Source of the DNA: Eopsaltria australis
Taxonomy: Eukaryota > Chordata > Aves > Passeriformes > Petroicidae
NCBI GenBank assembly: GCA_034509425.1
Contig: JAVTVJ010000072.1
Location: 5,298,501 to 5,362,500 of the forward strand
Direction: 5' to 3'
Length of the DNA stretch: 64,000 bases
The position numbers were made by a program, and so were the translations under genes. The notes under the pieces are model-generated. The model searched no databases, had not been told where the DNA came from, and worked only from the letters and a program-made list of their open reading frames with translations. Shown in pieces: positions 11,578 through 24,700 of the stretch (position 1 is its first letter; the number at the start of each line of letters is the position of its first letter).

Positions 11578-13096
11578 ACTCATGTTTAATTCTTGAGTAG
11601 ATATCCTGAATTCCTTTTCTGTTCTGTTCTAGATGAGCAGAACATCCTGGCAGTGCCAGTGGTAGACCTGAAGTCAACCAGCATCTTACTCCATGATTTC
11701 TCAGTCTCTTCGTCTGATTCCAACTACTATGACAAAAAACTAACAGAACACTTAAGTTTGAATATAAGCCTCAAAGAAGAGGGGAAAAAGTATGCACATT
11801 ATTACTTTCTGCACTCAGGAATATCTTAAAACAAACTGCTCTTTCCCATTCTACTGTTACATTTTGCATTTAAGAAAACTTACACATTGCACTAGCAGAG
11901 GGCATAAAAGATGGACTAATAGAAGGGAAGAGATCTGACATCTGTCCAGGATGAGACAATGTTCTTGAAAACTCAAGAACCTTGTTGGCATGTTGCAGTA
12001 TTCATTAAAAATAAAAGAAAGTAGTTGCTTTTTCATACTAACAGCTATTGGATTGTAAATTCACCAAGAAAACACATAGCAAGCACATGCAAGCACCCAA
12101 GGACACCATATGCTAAAACAAGGATTCCCAGGTCATAATGAGGTAATGAATGAGCTATTGCTGACACAAAAAGGAATACCACTGAAGTATGTTTTTAATA
12201 TACATTATATCATCATAAATTTACTATAGAATAGACACTGATATTGTGCTACAGGCAAAGCAACTTTGCTCCGATTAGTCTGATTTAACCCTTGGAAATG
12301 AGCTCCACATTCCATCCCATTACCAGTTTTGTCTCAAGACTAAATAGAGAAAACTGCCACTTTAGAAATGCTCCCAAAGTTTGTGTTTCTGTGTAAAGTT
12401 TATAGTCCCCAGCTGTCATAATCTCAAAGATAATCTGTACTTCTGTATTTCACGATGAAAATTTGGCATTAAGGACAGACAACTCAATATCATGCATTAC
12501 TGAACACACAAAACATGTACTTTGTTTTTTGGAAGTGAAAACAACTCATATCTAAAAAAGTTGAGGAAATGGTATTTATGTTGTCTCATAAAAAGATTCA
12601 ACATCAAAAAATAGAATCTCTAGCTTTTCATAGCAGTGTCACCAAGAGACACTGGACAAAAATTAACTGTTTTGTGGCAGTGTATAATCTCTGGTGCTAA
12701 CTATCCATCTGCTTTCAGCTTTTGTCAAATGAAGACTGTCAAGTGACATCACCAGTAAAGTCTCTGCTTTTAACTATCCTTTCCATTCAAATCGAAATTC
12801 CACAACTTCGAGGATCTAAGACGTACAAGGCACAGGCGTTGTTACAAGCAGCAGCCTGCTTTTGAGCTCCTCCTTTCGTGTCTTCACCACTTTATTTCAA
12901 CACAAACCCTCAGGTCAGCATCTGTACCCACCTATCTGCCACAGGAACTAGCACAAAAAGCGGTAGGAATCTGAAGGCTGAAAATCACAACTGAACTGTG
13001 AGTGAAAAAGTAGAAAGGCAGATTTCTTTCTCTTGTTACCTTGGGTGTATCATTACATGTTTCTTCAAATATAAAATGTAGACAGTTATGCCACCG
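11578..13096. other. Interior between the inverted-repeat arms
   Basis: About 1.5 kb of AT-rich sequence. The longest open frame (78 codons at 11593-11829, plus) has no transposase-like motif, and no DDE, zinc-finger BED or hAT dimerisation signature was seen. If the arms were transposon ends, the interior has lost its coding capacity or never had any. Confidence 0.5.
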
Positions 13097-13245
13097 TTCT
13101 TTTCTAAAACAATCTATATGAAGTTGTATATTTATGACACTCACTCTAAAATAGTATGTTCATTTTCAGATAGATTTAGTATACTATGTGATCTACCTAG
13201 GGAGGGTTTTGTGTGAAATCACTCCAAAGATCAGCTCAATTCAAA
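13097..13245 (-). repeat. Right arm of 149-bp inverted repeat
   Basis: Reverse-complement partner of 11408-11556. Similarity stops at both ends where it does in the left arm: outside, CACTTAGCAG replaces the 12-mer of the left arm, and inside, the sequences diverge after TTAGAAAAGAA. I did not find a flanking duplication as clear as the one around the left arm. Confidence 0.92.
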
Positions 13246-14259
13246 CTGCTAAGTGTCTCATCTTCATTTATCCTCTTACGGCAATGAAGGAGAAACAATT
13301 TCCATAGAGGGACCAGAGCCTTGTTTTGTTTTTCTTGATCTTGGATTAATATTTGCAGCTGATCATCTGTGAGTCTTGGTAGCTAAATTACAACAGCTCC
13401 TCTGTATTCAGTCAACAAGGATATGAAAGGAAAATGCCCCCACTGCTGCCTTCCTCCCTCCAGAAAAAGAAACGAAAGAAGAAAAGAAAAAAAGGAATTC
13501 TCTCCCAGAGCCAAACCTCAGCTTACACAACATGAATCAATGTTCTCTTTTGGTCAGGTTTCATGGGATCCCAATGCCACAGAAATGCAGAGGATTTGCC
13601 TGGCTTATGCCCTGTTTTTTTTTAAACCTGCTCACGCCCTCCCCTCTGAAGTGGGTTTATATGTGGGAGCACCTGTGTTATCTTTGAAACACTCTGGCCA
13701 AGAATAATCCAGCACACAGAATCAGACTCTTTTTACACCTGCCTGCTCAGGACAGACACACGTGTAACCTGGCCGAGTGGTCCAGAGCCAGCAGCAATGA
13801 GCTTTCCGGTGAGGCAGCTGAGTCAAAGCAGTGGCATGGCAGGGTGCAGCCTGACAGACACAGCTCGGGACAGAGGCTTGAGAGGGAGGTGTAGCCAGCA
13901 GGAGAAACACAGCGGAAAAGGCAGACCTGACAGGGTATGAAACACTTTGACGGGAGCAGAGGAGGATGAGAAAGGCTCCACCGTGCTTGATCTGTGTTAA
14001 AACATGCAGTGAAACACCACTGAGGAGGGACAATCTGCAGGGCCTCCCTTACAGATCGAAGGCTTACAACACCTTTTAACAAGCATTTCTTTATATCCTT
14101 CCTTCTCACTAAGGCTCTTTGTCCTATGCCACAAAAACCTGAACAGAGCTCAAATTCAGAGATAGCATAAAACCTCCAATTTTTAAACTTCAATCTTCAA
14201 TACCACCATTCGTGTGAGTTAAAAAAACAAAAGGATTTTGTGTAAATGCTTAAACCATA

Positions 14260-14287
14260 TTTTCCAACAGCTGAATCTGTTGGAAAA
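14260..14287. repeat. Perfect 11-bp inverted repeat (hairpin)
   Basis: TTTTCCAACAG and its exact reverse complement CTGTTGGAAAA are separated by six bases (CTGAAT). The stem does not extend beyond 11 bp. It is a small hairpin or palindromic protein-binding site, with no poly-T or gene context to suggest a terminator. Confidence 0.9.
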
Positions 14288-15689
14288 ATCCACTGTCAAT
14301 GTCAAAAAACATCAACTTTGCTCATCTGTTACCAATGCCTACTGTGTGGTCAGGGTCCAGGACAATACTATAATGAAAGCAATGTATAAACCAAAAGACA
14401 TGCAGTGAGCACCTGTTTCTCTTTTGTAGCAGAGGTGGACTGGACTGAATTTTGCTTGGTAGTGTAGTATTATAATTTAGCCTCGCAGCCACAAATGTGT
14501 GACTGCATCACCCATGCCCTACCCACGATCAGCAAGATGCAACACAGACACAGGAAGGTGTTCTCTGTGCAGGACCTGACTTCACACAGTTGGGACATCT
14601 GCAGTTACACCTTCATTTGCAGAATTTACCTGTCACAGGGACATGAACTGACTGCACTTATGAGTCTAGTAATTCTGATCCGCAAAGATGTTTTATAAAG
14701 ATTTGTTAGGCCATACACTAAGGGAAGATATTTATCACTGCAAATCCAACACAAATGGTTTGCTGAAAAAAAAAAAAAAAAGAAGACTGACATATATATG
14801 AAGTTTGGATGTACAAATAAAGTTTTTCAAGGGGTTTCTCTAATTTGTACCTGAGCTTTTTAGCTTCTGCAGCAGCGAAGGTAATAGAATAAGGATATAG
14901 GAGGCATCAAACCACATATTTGCAATGATTTCTGTGCTCCTTCTCTCCCAGAAGATGCTGCACTGAAGCAGCCTCCAGGTCTTGACACAGAAATCCACAG
15001 AGATACTTTACTTCAACCAGCCACTTCCAAGGAGTCTGTTTTAACCACAGTTTCAAAGAACATAAAATTTGACAGAATATGCATACACCTGAGTAAACAA
15101 TTTAATCCCAAATACTGTTTAAGGTCATGCCTACATGATCTTAAAACATCTGTTCTGCAGACTCCTTAACTGACCTCACTGGCTCCTGTACACTATGCCA
15201 GCTCAGGGCTGGAGACCAAAGCCTCAGACAGGTAAGCCCTTCCAGGCTATCTCCCACAATCCCCACAGATATTCAGTTATCATAAATTATAAACATTTTC
15301 TCTGCCTTAATTGAGCTTTTTAAAAATTACTATACAATTTATATTAAAATGCCCTATTAAAGGTTCACATCTCATAAAAATCAGTGGCTACTTGTCTCAA
15401 AAATCACCAATTTAGACTGAAATACTCCTGATTTACAATTACATAAATTAGCAAAGAGTGAAGCTTATGCTTGCTTTCTTCCCTTTACATGCTATGGACG
15501 GGACTCTGCCACAAAATTACATGAAAGTGATCTGAAGCTTTGCAGGTCATGTCATTACCACACATCATCCACAATATCAGGAAGCATTAGAAAATGAGCA
15601 CACTGGTACAAACAAGTTGAGGAGAACTAGACCAAATAGGGCCTGAATATCTAAATCCTGTTTATAAAGAGAGCATGATTGTTAGAAGA

Positions 15690-15707
15690 GCTAGCAACTT
15701 TGCTAGC
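15690..15707. repeat. Near-perfect 18-bp palindrome
   Basis: GCTAGCAA and TTGCTAGC are exact reverse complements separated by CT. It lies in otherwise featureless AT-rich sequence; a chance palindrome is possible. Confidence 0.9.
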
Positions 15708-18700
15708 GACAAAGGCTCACAGTAAACTGCTGTATAGGGGAGACACTAATTTCTTTTAAAAATATGTTACATTACATAACAGAATTTTTAAAAATTAAAA
15801 AATATCCCAAACACCAAACGTGTAGCTGGTCTTTGCCTGGTGATCACAAAGAATTGCCTAACTCTCCTCCTTTTACATCCCAGCTGCTTCACAACAGCAG
15901 TCTCAACCAACACACCAGCTATGCAGCAGAACATTTTTAAATCCCTGCTAGAATGGGATGTACTGTCTAGAGGATTTACACCAAACTACTCTGTTTTTCC
16001 ATTAATGCTAAATTACAATTGTGTACAAAGATGGAAAAGCAATTCCTTGCCAAAAGGCAACTAAAGAATCACACTCTTTAATTTCCCTGGAAAAAAGCTA
16101 CCAGAGAGTAACCTCTTCCCAAAATAAACCCACCCCCATGCTTGTACTTGGAACTGGGTAACATTATATGATCTTCACACATATGTACTGTTCTACCAAG
16201 GCATTAGGATGTTAATTAAAAGTTGATAATATAATGTCTGTATACACATACACATGCAAATACAAGCAATATATCTGTCTTTTTTCTGACAAATAACATG
16301 AAGTCAACATTTTTCCATATTTAGGCTAATATAGATAGCCACTACACTGTCCAAAACTGGCTATGCTTTTTTGGGGAGTGGAGGAGGGCACTTCTGTACT
16401 CACCCAAAAACCCACTGACAGTTACTTGTTCCCTGTCTTTCACACGGATGCTTAACTCTTCAGAAGAAAAGGGAGGAAAGAGCTAGTCTTGTTGCTGGGT
16501 TGTTGAGCAGAAAAAGGATTCTCAAATGAAAACATGGTTTGAATGTTTCTTCTTCATCCTTTCCCAGAATAAGGAAGTCAGAGCTGTAGACCTGTCCTGT
16601 GCATCCCTCTCTGAAATAGCCAAGAAGTTTGTATCTAGAGGTGGCTTTCTGTTAGAATCATCCTTCCAACCCTTCCTGACACCTAACTGAAAACTTTGCT
16701 GCCAGCCCCAAAGCCTTAACTTTTGACTGACCTTCAGTCAGACCTGATACTGGAGTGGAATTACCAGAGGAGGATAACTGAGTAGGATACAGCACCTTCA
16801 TACGTTAAATCACTGCTGCGTGGGCGTCCAGACATGAGTCTGGAAGGGGTCCATCTGGGGATTTTTTTGTTTGGTTTTTTTTGGGGGGGGTTAGATCATA
16901 GTCACTGCCTCAAAACACCACAGACTCACTTTGTGCCCATGATAAGGCTGTCACTGGTAGGCAGAATCACACTCGTCAGCTGGAAGGCTTATTTCCCTTC
17001 CATAGTAAGGCTTTTTTCCCCCGATCAACAACAAAAAAAATCACAAAACCTTTTGGTGACATTAGGACCGTGGTATGCATATACCATGTTTCTGTGTGTC
17101 TGTATAGTTTTTGTATCTGTTTATACTACAAGATTGAATCATCCTCATCAAAATGGGAAGCTTAAAAAAACCCAATCCAAATATGCTCTTCAATATGGAG
17201 AAGTGGTGACCTGCCAAGCACATGTCTACATAATTATTAGCTTAAGATATAAAGAAATACATTGATTTTCAATAGGAGTAAAGCCAGACTCCTTGGCACT
17301 TTTCTTATAGCTCTCACCTTGTTTACTCATGATCTTTTATTTGGAATTTCTTGCTTGGCTACCACTTAAATTACATCATCTGATAGTCCCTGATCACAAT
17401 TTAGAGTCCCATCCAGTTGCAATCTCAACTACTTCTAACTACAGTAAATGATTGATACCTATTTATTTATATTAAAGGTGAAAATAGAACATAACGCTGG
17501 GATTATTAATGATGCCCTTATAATGTCATTTGCTTTTCCACAAATCTTTTGTGGTTTTCACTTAACTCTGTAACTACATCTATCTGTAACTTCCAGCAAT
17601 CTCCTTTCCCTTCCAATCATTTTCCAAATGCACGTCCTAAGAAAAAATGCTGCACAATAATGAAAATTTATCGATGCAGCGTGTACTTTCAATAAAAACA
17701 AGTCGCCAGTCGCTTCACAAATAAAAATCCTCATGGCTCCATGACTTTCCTTTGAGTCACGGGTAAAGAGCAACTAGATGCTAGAAACTCTGAATAGCCC
17801 ACACACCCACGCTCCATGCGCCCAAAGAAGATCATTTCCCAGCAGACATTTGTGGACTCGTTACTAACGATCCAGCTGCTAATTTAGCATCTGCTCTTGC
17901 TCTCAGGTTACCAGCAGGTCCCTCCCTGCCCTACAACCCCGCTCTGAATGGGTCGTACTCACGCACAGCTTTGCTTCTTTAAAATACACGGGTATATTTA
18001 GCAACAGTAAGCGACTTTACACGATAAGGAAGAAGCATGGTTCAGATTAAGTAGGTAAATAAAACCCAATCAACTTAATCAAAAGCAGGTTTCATAAAAC
18101 AGAAGTCTTTTTGATTTGGTCATTTCAGGGAAAATCTGAAAGAGGGAGAAAAGCTTTAAAACTTTATCCGTAAGAAAAAAAAAATTTTTATCTTCCCCTT
18201 TCCCTAAAAGACAACTTGCTACAGTTTATTGAAACTAGAATTTTTTCACTAAGAAGCCAAAACTTTAAAGATACATCTCGTATTTTTGTTGTATAAAGTG
18301 AAAGAACTCATATTTTCAGAAGGGTACTTTTTTCAAAACCGAATTCAGTCATTAAAACATTAATTTTCCAGCAAAGCTGAAAGTAAACTGCCAGTAGTAA
18401 AGTTCTGAACTTTCACTCAAGACTAAGTTGGTTTTGTAGATAAGAAGGTCCCTGCTGTTTGTATGTTGCATTTAATTTCATTATTAACACTGAACTTCCT
18501 GACTTATATAACCATATCATAAAGTTACACAACATTCACTTGTTTTGATTATTAAGAAGTTTTGAGATGGAGCGAAAAAGGTAACATACTGAAGTACTAA
18601 ACCAATAGAACTCTGTCTACTCAATCTGTACATACATACTTTGTCACATTTTGACAATGTACAAGCAAATTTCACTTTGTGATAGAAATAATTTAATGGA

Positions 18701-21700
18701 ATGAAGTATTAAACACTATTAAAAAGGAAAACATTTTCACTGTAAAAAATAAGTGCATTATCACATTGTCATTTCTCATTTAAGGGTTCATTGACATACT
18801 GTTCTATTACATTTTTTAATGCAAAAAGTAAGAAAAATGGCACATTATGACTTACAGACTAATCAGAGACATATTCAGATATAATAAATGAATTGATGGC
18901 AATATTTAGATCTGTGACCAGAGGTCATATGGCTTGTTATCTGTTTTATATAATTACAAGGGTGCATAGTAGAATGCACTGGTATTATCTGCACTTGAAA
19001 ATAGCTGGAATTAGATTAAGTGAGAAAAACTAGTAACTGTATTCCTGCCTAAATCCTACCTATAAGCATAAATCAATGGGGTTTAGCTGTTGCTTATTAC
19101 ACACTAGTTGTAAAATTTATATCTAAACATGTAAAACTTTATGATTTTTACTACGCCTACACAATTTAAGTTGCTATTTTGTGAGTAATATTTCCCCCCT
19201 CCCTCTTTTTTTTTTTTTTGTAGCACAGTTCTTTCTTGGTGAAAGAAGATAGCAGAGAGAACTGAAAGGTGCTGGGAAAAAAGAAGAAAGACAAAGACAA
19301 GTGGTTTGAGGAAAGTGATTTATGTAGCTGTGGAGTTCTAAAATTCTCCTTTAACATATGCCCTGCTGTGTCTTTTCATCTACTCCCTGGGTCTGCTCAG
19401 CTGGTGACTTTCTGGCCCACTGTCATTGTGAGGACAATGTTAGAAGACCAAAGGGCTTCTTGAAGCCTACCTGGGGAGTCACAGCTCTGCTGAGAGATAC
19501 AGGCTTGCACACGAGACCTGAAAGGACCAAGGAGAACAAGACCAAGCAGAACGTGGCTGTCAGATGACAAGCCATGGCAAAGAAAGCTCCTTCCAATGCT
19601 TGTATAATGCAGCCCCCAAGCAACGATAACTTTACTCCAGATACAAATTCAAGGACGTGGCTCTCCTCTTCTGTCATGCCACAAAATTAGAAACTTGCTA
19701 GAGAGAATTAATAAAAAAGGCCAGGAGGAATAGACTTCACTATCAAGGGACAATTTCATTTTTTCCAAGTGTTTTTCCAAGTGAGATCTATTTACTGTGA
19801 GCTCCCGGGAATGTACATGTACTTTCTGACAATTTAAAAAAAAAAACCATGAAGACCTGAACTCCACCACTTGTGAAATCTGCAGGCAACATTGCCAAAC
19901 CACAGAAACACGCTGATTGAGCTATACAAGCCAAGAGAGAATTTCGGGCAATTTTGAGTCTGCATCGGGTGTCAACACGCCTGCACCCTACTGTGCAGCA
20001 ATAAAAATTATATTCCTCACCTCTCATCTTCCCCATGTATTTTGAGGAACACAATGGTATTGCTCCTCTGTATAAGGAGAGTTTAATTGGTGAGCACTTG
20101 GTTTCCCTGTGTACAGAAAACTGTATAATCTATAAGCTTGCATGGTCTGTCAGATCATTAGCCTCATAAATCCATCCATGACTGCAACATTTGTTCGAAG
20201 TAAATAGATTGCAGAACAATTCTGGAAGGAATGGCACAGCTGTACGACTCAGTGGACATGCTGGCTCCAGAAGCAAGGTCCCATAGGGTAGCATTTATTT
20301 CCAGTATTAATCAACATATGTTGCCCAAACCACAGTCTTGAATCTCCCATCTGCAGCTCAGAGAGAAATACGAACACATTAATTCAGAGATATGATGCCA
20401 TTTTCAAATATTCCTAAAATAATCACACATTTCCTTTTAAATGCTGAGAGAGCTTACCAAACCAGCAGGATAAAAGAGAAATCTGTTTCTTTCTACAAGC
20501 AGTAAGCTACTTGCTTGCAGTCCCTTGTGCTACTCATTGGTAAGAAGGCTTGCTACCCAGACCACCTGCATGCAAGGACTAGAGCTGTGCAGGAGCATCT
20601 GCAGCCTAATCCCTCCTCACATCACTCCCCAGCAGTTGTGCATGTACTGCTCACAAACGTCACGCAAAGAAGCCTCCAAAACAGCTTCCTGTGTGGACGT
20701 CTCTACACCCGCACAATTTAATTCTGAAAAATGTAGGTCTTTTCTGATAAGCACTTTGGAATAAATCACAGGTACCTCAGTAGGCACAGAAAGAACATGA
20801 AGTCTCCAATTCACTTAGTTCCCCGAATTTTGTAAGAAAAACTATCTAACTGGTGTAAGATAAATCAATACTATTTTTAATCTCCTAACTGCATCACTAT
20901 AGTACAGCTGAATGCCACTGAATTTACTTTTTTTCCCTCCTACACACAGCAATGATATCCTTTAAAAGAGAAGCAAGAGAATATATTTCCCCTCATCAAC
21001 TGTCTGGATCATTGGCTTTGAAGGGTTGGTCTGTACTGCAGGCTGACGTGCATGTCCTCTCAAATGATAGTAGAACAGAGCTCTCTGCTCCCAGCCATTA
21101 TATGTACTCTCTTATTCAAATCAAAGTTTTGCACACAGACGCTACTCACATGACGACAGCTTAATATTCTATACACAGCACTGAGTTGTTTGTCCTGTAA
21201 CAGTACAGGTGAGTGGTAATTTACATTTTAAAAAAAAGACTCAAAACTCTTCCCAGATATACCACTTTAATAAACTATAAACTCATCCCCTTAAAAAAAC
21301 AATAGTAATATTGTCAGTTTCTTTCCAGGTAAATTTAAGCTAAACTGTAAAGTATGAAGTAGTTTCAGACATTTTTTCCTCTCTATCACTTCAATAACAA
21401 ACTGAATTTAAAACTCTGAAATTACTCTCAGGTAGCAAATTAGTATATAAATAATTGGCAACTCACCGCAAGCAATATTTCTTTTCAAGTAACTCCTTAC
21501 GAAAATGAAGCAGCATGGGGAATTTACGGTGCTTTTTATGGCAATAAGTCCACGGTATCTGTATAAACAGGTTTTATACTTCAGGCAGTTTTATATGTGT
21601 AAAGTATTTTCCAGTAGACCTGGATCTCATTCTTAATAGGAGAAAGTGTGGTATTTAACCACTTGAATGCAAAGAGATTTCATTCCAAAATAACTATGGC

Positions 21701-24700
21701 TAATTTGAGAATACACAATAATAAACAACAAACAACTATATACTTGAGCAGTACTCTTAAGTAAGACTAGTGCAATGGCAAGACAAGCTGTTGGCTTTAT
21801 AAAAAAATATAAGCAATATCTGATCTTGCAAAAAGAACAAGTGAAAACAGAAACAAGTGACCTCCGTATCCTTAAACAGTATGAATAATATATTGTTAGT
21901 GTCCAAGAGGCCTTTAGCTGTAGAATACTGGTGGAAAGATGGCTCTTTGAAGTTTACCATCATGTGAAGAAAATCAACCACAGAAGGAGCACATAGGGAA
22001 ATGCACAGACTGCACTCAGCCATTTTTACCTAAACACCCCCCTCCTTTTATAGCGAGATACCAAATTTTCGTTACTTTAATATAAAACTTAAACCCGAGC
22101 CCCTGTAAAGCAACCAGATCAGTGTGGATCCACAAGTATTTCCTTGATCTGCCTAACTGAAGACCGCATTAGTCCATCTCTTGCCTGCATGATGCAGGAG
22201 CAGTTTCAGAGATTTCAGCCAAGCTGCTTGGGATTTGGACACCTCTGCCAGGCAACTGAAGCAGAGCAAGACCAAACCCAAAGGGCTCTTCGGCTCAAAA
22301 CCTAAATATTAAGGCAATGGGAGTGTAGCCATGCCCAGTCTCCTCTGTGCTGAACAGGCCAGATAAATTCATGCTGCTTCAGTGCAGCTGATCAAAGTCC
22401 CATTTCCAATATTGCATTAAACAATTAGCCAGTGCTTTTGCTGCTCTTCATTCTCTGGCAGACTCTCTGACTCAATCCCAACAGAGTCCAATAGACCATG
22501 GGGACAGACGGACTCTGAGTCTGCTCTGTCCTTAGCAGTCATTTTGTACAATACTACCCTAACAGACTTAACAAAATAAAATAAAATTTAAGGGGAAAAA
22601 AAAGGAAAGAAGAAGAAAAAAAAGGTGCTTCTAAGAAAACATTAAATTCCTGGTTTGTCTTATATGGGGCTGGAGGATAGTAAGCACTACAAAAAATAGA
22701 AAGAAATACTACATCTGAGCCAGGAAAGGGAAGATCCTGTATTTTGATCCTGGTATCAAAATCACCTGAGACATTATTATTTGTGAAACAGAACTACTAA
22801 AAACAAAGAAATCAAAGAACATCTTGCACACACTGATACTCAAGTAGTTCCAAAATTCACGATTTGTCTTCTTCAGAAAGAATTCTATACAACTATGATC
22901 AATGTTCTCTATAAGAGGAATGTTTCCTGATTCCTTTGAAGTTGAAAACTGGGTAAATACTTGTTGCAGAATAACTAATTGCTCTTTCAGGAAGGTATTC
23001 TCTTGATTCTTACAAATCCATGTAAAAGTTGGCAAGGAAATTCAAATATTTGCTAGGAAGTTAGGAAGAAATGCAACTTTACTGTCATCATGACATGGTT
23101 TTATAATCAACAGGGCTGTGCTTAGATAGTCTTTTCTGAATTGTTTAACAAAGTTGATGCAATCTATAGGACTTGCAGTGAAGAGATAAAATCGGCCAAT
23201 TAAATTTATTACTTAAAAATCCAGTGTAAATTTTTATCCTTCTCCTACCTACACAGTAATTTGGAAAATCCACAAATCTCTGAACTGAAGATAAAATTCT
23301 GTTAGGTAATGATTCATGTAAAAAGTGACTTCTTGCTATTTTAATTTTAAGTTTGATCCTGGACCCTCTACTCATCACACATGGATGCGCCTGTATTTGT
23401 CTCACAACAGAAAAGGTAAGTTTAATAATAAGAAGCAATTCCACACTAACACATTCTATTTAGGAATAACAGACTTGAGCAGAAGGCTAGCAATCCCTGA
23501 CTTGCTAGTGTAAGAGCAGGAATAAAAATATCTTCTGGTTTACAAAAGATACAATGGAGTTGGAGAACGATTTCCTGCCACACCCCGATTGCTCCCCATC
23601 ATTCCTGTGTCAGTCTGGGCTCAGGCAAGTCTACTGCTATACACAGCCCAGTATTGGGACAATGTGCAAGTTCTCTGGGTAAATGAAGGGCTGGGGACTC
23701 CCTTACTGGACAGTGGTCCCAGTTTGTCCCCCTCCGAACAAGTCACTACACCCAGGGAATGAAGCTGCACAACAGACCGTAAGGAACCACAAAATAGGAC
23801 AGCAAAAAGACTGCATGTTTGAGCACCAGGTTATGCACATATGACAATGTAACATTATTGTAGCATGCAATGCTGTATTGCTGTGACGTGACTGAGTGAC
23901 CCCCAGTTCAGACGAGGAAAATAATCAGTAATTAAAAGCAACCAAAATAAAGAACTCTGTTAATTACAACACCCTCAGTTCAGAAACATGATCTGACCTA
24001 ATTGTAGCTGTATTTAATGAACTGAGAGAGTCAGTCTTAGGAGCACCTGAAGGTGTCACAGTACCAGTATTTTAATCATAACAGAAGCCAAAGTCTGATC
24101 TCCTTCCCAAGAAGAAAGCCCTGTCCTAACAGCAGGCATTCCTCAGAACGTCTACAAGCAACATGACCAGCCAGCCCCCTTAGAGCAGAGAAAGCTGTGT
24201 TGACACTGAAACGTGAGCTGTACCCCCAGGGAAGCCAGCAGTAATTTATTTATTATCCATAAAAGCATAGGCTTGGTTCCAAAAGTACCATGAGAAGTTA
24301 TTCAGAAGAAAAAAACAGAAAAATAAAACCAAACTCAAAACCATGAAAAGAAACAGAAGGAATCTGGATTTGCCCCAAGATACTGCCTCCTCAACACCCT
24401 GAACCATTGCTGAGACATTGAGAAACAAAGCACTGCCACAGGAGCAGATACTGAAGAAAAGCACAGAAAATGTTTTTTCTTCCAGTTTGTCTGAAACTGT
24501 TTATTGATTTTGGAGACTCCCCTCCTAGCAAACTCAGACAAAAACAGGAGGGAAAATACATGTCCTGTGCACAGTAAGATCAGACATGCCATGCTTGATC
24601 TATTTACCTAGGAGGTATTTTTGCTGCCTATGCAAGATACCAAACTCAAACATAAAAAGAAAAAATGCAGAAAGGAAAGTCATCTAAGCACAGAAGTAAG

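Noticed and set aside
15161..15231. 71-nt plus-strand module between a TTCTGCAG acceptor and an ACAGGTAAGC donor, one frame open
   Set aside because: The polypyrimidine tract is weak, the segment is very short, and splice-like pairs at this spacing are expected by chance.
23352..23415. 64-nt plus-strand module ending in AAAAGGTAAGTTT
   Set aside because: A good donor but an ordinary acceptor; both strands are open over the short span, so there is no coding evidence.
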